From JBFKQC01 sp041627895 (GTDB taxonomy: Bacteria > Pseudomonadota > Alphaproteobacteria > Rhodobacterales > Rhodobacteraceae): DNA of 64,000 nt. The notes under the pieces were generated by a model. It ran no database searches. It was not told where the DNA came from and saw only the letters and a program-made list of their open reading frames with translations. Positions 59,643 to 64,000 of this stretch are shown here, one piece after another (positions within the stretch are counted from its first letter, which is position 1; each line of letters starts with the position of its first letter). The stretch is from assembly GCA_041627895.1 (NCBI GenBank), contig JBFKQC010000001.1, positions 62,001-126,000 of the forward strand. The letters are read 5' to 3'. A program made the translations under genes and the position numbers.

Positions 59643-62600
59643 ATGACATCGGCATTGGGGATCTGTCGCGGTATCGCGGGCGCACTTGCGATCATCGGTC
59701 TGACCACAGGCGCGGCCCTTCCCGACGGGCTGTGCCCCGACGACATGGGCGCGCCGCAGTTCGACCCGGCGAACCACGCGCTGTGCGAGGACCTTTGGCC
59801 CAGGGTACAGGCGCCCAGCAACGCCGATGGCACGCCGAAGCCGCTGAACGACTACGAGGCCGATGTCGGGCGGTTCTTCAACGCCTTCTGCCACCGCGAT
59901 CCCGAACTGACGAACGCGAACGGCACCGGCTGGGCAGAGGACAAGTACGTGCGCGACACCGGGCCTTATGTCGCGCACCGCAACGCGCGCAACGAATGGG
60001 TCGGGGAATACCACGGCTTTCATGCGCCGGTGGTGATCTGGTACTCGCCCGGGATGATCGAGTGGATCGAGGCCAACCGCCCCGCCGATCGGGCGGCAGC
60101 GCCCGAATCCGTCGCGCCGGTGCCAGACGGGGCGATCATCGTCAAGGAGATGTACACGCCGCCGGGTTCGCGCTGCCGCGACCGCGAAGTGGCGAACCTG
60201 AAGCCCGCCAACGGCATCGCCTACATGGTGCGTGACGCCGATGCCGCATGGGACGGCTGGTTCTGGGGCTATTTCGGCTTTTTCGATCCGGCAAAGCCCG
60301 ACCCGAACATCGACTGGCCCGCGCCGCCGCCGAACCGCCCGCTGAACTCGCCCGCCTATGCGGGTTTCGGGCAGTATTGCCTGAATTGCCACGCCTCGGC
60401 CGAGAACAACTCGACCTTCTCGTCGCTGGCGAACATCAAGGGCCAGCCCGGCGAGCCGCTGGTGTTCCTCAGCCAGGACTGGTTCCTGACCGAGTTCGAG
60501 GGCGACATTCCCGAACATGTGCCGCAGCCCTCGGCCACGTTCGCGCCGATCCCGAACAGCACACCGCTGGCCGAGGTGCCCGCCGATTTCGCGAAGTATT
60601 TCACCCTGCCGCCGGACGCGCCCGCGCCCGACAAGGCCGAGATCACGTTGCCCTCGCAGCTATACGACAATGTCTGGGCCGGCCACGGCGACGACGCGCC
60701 GCCGATGTCGAGCGAGTACCTGACCTCGGACCAGTGCGCCGGCTGCCACGATGCCGGGTCCACCGGGCTGGCATTCGACATGACCGTGCCCAACCCGCAT
60801 GGCGACAACCTGATCAACCTGTCGCCCTACGCCACCTGGCGGTCCTCGCCGATGGGACTGGCAGGACGGGACCCGATCTTCTTTGCGCAGCTGTCGTCCG
60901 AAGAGCAGTTCCACGCAGGCTCGATCCCGCTGATCTGGAACACCTGCTTCGGCTGCCACGGCATCATGGGGCAACGCCAGTTCCAGCTTGACGGCTACCT
61001 CGAGGCCAAGGCGACGGGCGTGGACATGTCCGACCCCGACAAGGTTTGCGAAGGCATCGTCTTCAATCCGGATTTCGTGACTGCCGTGCCCTATTCGGGT
61101 GCAGGGACCGGCGACCCCCAGGCCGTGCACTACGATCCGGAGCACGCGAAGTACGGCGCGCTGGCCCGCGACGGGATTTCCTGCGTCGCCTGTCACCGCA
61201 CGCTGCTGACGCCGGAACAGGAGACCGAGTACGACGGCGAGTGGAACGCCTGCATCAAGGCGCGGCAGGACCAGCTGAACGCCGGCATCGGCGGGCTCGA
61301 GGGCTTCGGGCGCACCTTCACCGGCAGCTTCCTGGTTTCGGGGCCGGGCGACCTGTTCGGGCCGTTCCCGAACCCGAAACAGACGCCGATGGGGCACGCG
61401 CTGGGCAACATACCGCAATTCGACGCCTCGATCGCCAGTTCCGAGCAATGTGGCACCTGCCATACGGTGCACCTGCCGGTGCTGTGGCAGCCGCCGGGCG
61501 GGCAACCCGAGGTGATCGCGGACACCTACGAGCAGACCACGTATCCCGAATGGCTGTTCAGCAAGTTCCGCACCGGCCGTGCGGCTTTCCTGCCTGCGGG
61601 CGAGATGCTGCCCGAAGGCCCCGGCGAGACGCCGGTCTCCTGCGCCGGGTGCCACATGGAAAGCCACCAGCCCGACGGCACGCCGTTCCGGTCCAAGATC
61701 GCGTCGATCCAGGAACGCTCGAACATGCCCGAGGCCGAATACGTGCTGCCCGGCGACAAGATCGACCTGCAGCCGCGCGACGGCTTTGCCCGCCACACTT
61801 TGGTGGGGCTGAACCTGTTCCTGGTGAAGATGGCGCAGCAGTTTCCGGACGTGCTCGGCATTCCGCTGGAAGACCCGATGCTGGTGGCCAAGGGCCTTGC
61901 CGGGCTGGAGCGGACCGAGCTGGAGATGGTCGCGAACGCGCAGCGCAAGACGGCGGACATCTTCGTCCAAGGCCGCGGGATCGAGACCGACGACGCCGGC
62001 AACACGTACCTCGACGTCGACATCCGCATCGACAACCTGGCGGGCCACAAGTTCCCCTCGGGCGTCAGCTTTCGCCGCGCTTTCGTGGAATTCGAGGTGT
62101 TCGATGCGCAGGGCGCCACGATCTGGCATTCCGGCAAGACCAACGCCTATGGCGTGATCGTCGATGCCGCCACGGGCGACCCGCTGAACGGCGAGCTCTG
62201 GTATGACGGCCAATGCGTGAAGACGGTCACGCAGACCGATTTCCAGCCGCACTACACCGAGATCAACCAGCCGACCCAGGTGCAGATCTACCAGGAGATC
62301 AAGCTGAACCCCGGCGATCCGGCGGCGGTGGGCGATCAGCCGTCCTGCGGCAAGGATGCCCCGATCGACCCGTCGGCGAACCTGACGACCAGCTTCCTGT
62401 CGATCTGCCACACCAAGAAGGACAACCGCCTGCTGCCCGCGGGTCTTCTGGATTTCGATCAGAGGGTGGCGGTGGCCGAGGCGCTGGGGCTGACCGCGAC
62501 GGCGGTCGACGGCACCGAGACCGAGGCCGAGATGATGGCGCGCGAAACCGGGGCCGAGGCTGTCGGCGACGATCCGGATTACGTGACGGGTGGCGGGGAT

Positions 62601-62837
62601 ACGCTGAAATACCGCGTGCCGCTGGCCGATCTGCCCCAGGCGCCGGCGGCGGTGCGCGCGACGCTGCATTACCAGGCGACGCCGCCCTTCTTCCTGCAGG
62701 ACCGGTTCTGCACCGGCACCGGCGCCAACCGCGACAGGCTGTTCTACCTCTCCAGCCTGCTGGATGTCTCGGACACGCCGATCGAGGACTGGACCTTCCG
62801 TCTGGTCACGACCGGAAAGGTGGCGGTGGGGCCATAG
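59643..62837 (+). CDS. large periplasmic multiheme (six-heme) c-type cytochrome
   Basis: This 1064-residue exported protein has a signal peptide ending near GAALPDG and six CxxCH haem sites starting at Cys246, 365, 435, 514, 603 and 667. About 240 residues precede the first haem. The C-terminal 350 residues are beta-rich and contain DNLAGHKFPSGVSFRRAF, a pattern I know from the C-terminal domain of other multihaem cytochromes. No cytochrome partner, c-type maturation gene or quinone-oxidising membrane subunit is adjacent. The frame opens upstream of 59643, but that start has the ribosome site GGGAAAGGG and the signal peptide. It could be an electron sink, or an oxidoreductase; the reaction is unknown. 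Confidence 0.88.
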   Translation: MTSALGICRGIAGALAIIGLTTGAALPDGLCPDDMGAPQFDPANHALCEDLWPRVQAPSNADGTPKPLNDYEADVGRFFNAFCHRDPELTNANGTGWAEDKYVRDTGPYVAHRNARNEWVGEYHGFHAPVVIWYSPGMIEWIEANRPADRAAAPESVAPVPDGAIIVKEMYTPPGSRCRDREVANLKPANGIAYMVRDADAAWDGWFWGYFGFFDPAKPDPNIDWPAPPPNRPLNSPAYAGFGQYCLNCHASAENNSTFSSLANIKGQPGEPLVFLSQDWFLTEFEGDIPEHVPQPSATFAPIPNSTPLAEVPADFAKYFTLPPDAPAPDKAEITLPSQLYDNVWAGHGDDAPPMSSEYLTSDQCAGCHDAGSTGLAFDMTVPNPHGDNLINLSPYATWRSSPMGLAGRDPIFFAQLSSEEQFHAGSIPLIWNTCFGCHGIMGQRQFQLDGYLEAKATGVDMSDPDKVCEGIVFNPDFVTAVPYSGAGTGDPQAVHYDPEHAKYGALARDGISCVACHRTLLTPEQETEYDGEWNACIKARQDQLNAGIGGLEGFGRTFTGSFLVSGPGDLFGPFPNPKQTPMGHALGNIPQFDASIASSEQCGTCHTVHLPVLWQPPGGQPEVIADTYEQTTYPEWLFSKFRTGRAAFLPAGEMLPEGPGETPVSCAGCHMESHQPDGTPFRSKIASIQERSNMPEAEYVLPGDKIDLQPRDGFARHTLVGLNLFLVKMAQQFPDVLGIPLEDPMLVAKGLAGLERTELEMVANAQRKTADIFVQGRGIETDDAGNTYLDVDIRIDNLAGHKFPSGVSFRRAFVEFEVFDAQGATIWHSGKTNAYGVIVDAATGDPLNGELWYDGQCVKTVTQTDFQPHYTEINQPTQVQIYQEIKLNPGDPAAVGDQPSCGKDAPIDPSANLTTSFLSICHTKKDNRLLPAGLLDFDQRVAVAEALGLTATAVDGTETEAEMMARETGAEAVGDDPDYVTGGGDTLKYRVPLADLPQAPAAVRATLHYQATPPFFLQDRFCTGTGANRDRLFYLSSLLDVSDTPIEDWTFRLVTTGKVAVGP

Positions 62838-62853
62838 CCGATCGGTCCGGCTA
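62835..62853. terminator. hairpin containing both stop codons of convergent genes
   Basis: TAGCCG (62835-62840) pairs with CGGCTA (62848-62853). The first TAG is the cytochrome stop, and the complement of the last CTA is the antiporter stop. No T-tract is present, so it may be a weak bidirectional terminator or 3'-end protection. Confidence 0.35.
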
Positions 62854-64000
62854 CCGCACCACCTTGCGCAGGGCGAACAGGGTCGCCGCCGGGCCGAGCA
62901 GTTCGAAGGCGACCGTCGTGCCGATGGTTACGGTCAGAACCGTCTCGGCGTACTGCGGGAACCGCTCGCTCGCGATCAGGGCGATGCCCACCGCGACCCC
63001 CGCCTGCGGCAGAAGCGCGATGCCGTACCACGGCCGTTCGGCGACCGGCGCACCGCCCGCCGCCGCACCGATCCAGCCGCCAATGACCCGCGAGACGATG
63101 CGCAAGACGATATAGGCGATCCCGATCTTGCCGACATTCGCCAGCGTGTGAACCTCCAGCGACGCGCCGGCGAGGATGAAGAACAGGATCATGAAGGGCC
63201 ACTGGATGTGCTCGATCTCGTGGAAGGCGCGGTCGTGGTGGCGGGCCACGTTCACGATGATCGCGCCGGCGGTCATGCCCGCGATCAGAAAGGAAACGCC
63301 GAGCCAGAGCGCCGCGCCCGCGCAAAGAAAGACGACGCCCAGCGCCTCGGTCTGCATCGGCTCGCCCTTCTTCAGCCGGCCGGTCAGATAGGCGGCGGGG
63401 ACGCCGATCGCCGCGCCAAGGCCAAGCCCGCCGCCGACCTCCCATGCCGCGTGGGCCAGCGCGCCGTCGGCGCCGGTGCCGTTCAGCGTGCCGACCAGCA
63501 CCACGATGAAGCTGAACACCATCAGCCCCCAGGCGTCGTCGATGGCGACGATGCCGACGAGCGTGTCGACGAACGGGCCCGTCTTGCCGGATTGCCGGAT
63601 CGCGTCCTGGGTGGCGGCGGGCGCGGTTGCGGTTGCGATCGAGCCGAGGATCAGCGCAAGGCCCAGTTCGACCCCCATCGCCCAGAGCCCCGCACCGACC
63701 ATCGCGATGGTGATCAGAACCACCGCGACCGAGATCGCCACGATCGTGCGCCCGTGGCTGGCCATATTGCTGCGCGACAGCGACCCGCCCAGCAGAAAGG
63801 CCACCATGGTCAGCGCCGCGATGGCGAGGAATTCGTACCACGCCTCGGCCTCGGGCGGCAAAAGGTCGAACCCGGAACTGCCCACCGCGATGCCGCACAA
63901 CAGCAGCAGCGTGACGCGCGGCAACCGCGTCTGCTGCCCGACCTGGTCGGCGGTCAGGCCAAGCAGGAACAGCGCCCCGAGGGTAAGAAAGGCGAGGTGA
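62851..64000 (-). CDS. cation:proton antiporter (CPA2/KefB-like), partial
   Basis: This is a polytopic inner-membrane antiporter of the Na_H_exchanger family, cut at its N-terminus by the right edge; about 382 residues are visible and the frame stays open upstream of the internal ATG at 63924. Features include ATAPAATQDAIRQSGKTGPF, VAIDDAWGLMVF (the acidic pair of CPA proteins), and RIVSRVIGGWIGA. The RCK/TrkA domain of Kef proteins is absent at the C-terminus, so it is a short CPA2 member. It is convergent with the cytochrome gene. Confidence 0.88.
   Translation of the reverse strand, partial: HLAFLTLGALFLLGLTADQVGQQTRLPRVTLLLLCGIAVGSSGFDLLPPEAEAWYEFLAIAALTMVAFLLGGSLSRSNMASHGRTIVAISVAVVLITIAMVGAGLWAMGVELGLALILGSIATATAPAATQDAIRQSGKTGPFVDTLVGIVAIDDAWGLMVFSFIVVLVGTLNGTGADGALAHAAWEVGGGLGLGAAIGVPAAYLTGRLKKGEPMQTEALGVVFLCAGAALWLGVSFLIAGMTAGAIIVNVARHHDRAFHEIEHIQWPFMILFFILAGASLEVHTLANVGKIGIAYIVLRIVSRVIGGWIGAAAGGAPVAERPWYGIALLPQAGVAVGIALIASERFPQYAETVLTVTIGTTVAFELLGPAATLFALRKVVR

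Overview
The window is high-GC bacterial DNA with genes packed on both strands, many joined by ATGA, GTGA or TGATG overlaps. The gene content (accD-folC, ilvD, frmA/fghA formaldehyde oxidation, mbfA, a DUF2794 protein, DUF6478-like and COG3146 proteins, a GAAC-N7-GAAC SOS box) points to an alphaproteobacterium, most likely a member of the Rhodobacterales (Roseobacter/Paracoccaceae type). I see no rRNA, tRNA, phage, insertion sequence or CRISPR array; this looks like ordinary chromosome with a few accessory pockets.

Layout. 1-6.2 kb: a sugar-type ABC transporter (binding protein cut by the left edge, divergent ATPase), an SGNH hydrolase, an MFS transporter, zapE and thpR. 6.2-13.7 kb: a small secreted protein, folC-accD and a CPBP protease on the minus strand, then ilvD, a lipoprotein and a two-gene unit of Rhodobacterales-restricted proteins on the plus strand. 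13.9-21.9 kb: an Fe-S/FMN/FAD enoate reductase, a LysR regulator, an OmpA/CMD-family pair, a GNAT/CinA pair, sfsA and map. 22-30.4 kb: a stand-alone ComEC-like beta-lactamase-fold protein, the HAD-rsmD-FAD oxidoreductase run, two tandem Prx5-type peroxiredoxins, and a ridA-GDPD-COG3146-phhB operon. 30.4-35 kb: a type I secretion ABC/HlyD pair divergent from mlaA-mlaC. 35-42.7 kb: a minus-strand series of metabolic genes including a bacterial relative of the fungal Anp1/Mnn9 mannosyltransferases, fghA, an AEC transporter and the iron exporter mbfA, divergent from a TetR gene. 42.7-43.8 kb: a gene-poor pocket with palindromic repeats, an orphan 103-residue gene, a minus-strand terminator and an array of short ATACCGACG repeats. 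43.8-48.4 kb: a NYN/LOTUS RNA-binding protein, a GNAT, a SecD-P1-like secreted protein, frmA, and imuB behind a perfect SOS box but without imuA or dnaE2. 48.5-50.1 kb: a GT2-GtrA glycosyltransferase, then two tandem copies of a probable small RNA. 50.2-55.4 kb: DUF2794, NlpC/P60 and M17 peptidases, a degenerate Hpt-like protein, and a carbonic anhydrase-sbtA-sbtB bicarbonate operon. 55.6-59.4 kb: a four-gene phospholipid operon, a second copy of the ATACCGACG repeat, and asd. 59.6-64 kb: a 1064-residue six-heme cytochrome c and a CPA2-type antiporter cut by the right edge.

The least expected items are the paired minus-strand RNA modules at 49.75-50.16 kb. They lie 238 bp apart and have equal 21-nt loops, compensating stem changes, a shared C-rich loop complementary to a ribosome-binding site plus AUG, and their own terminators. 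Next are the carbonic anhydrase/SbtAB operon outside cyanobacteria, the orphan SOS-controlled imuB, the Anp1-like glycosyltransferase, and the variable-length repeat shared by two intergenic sites 15 kb apart.
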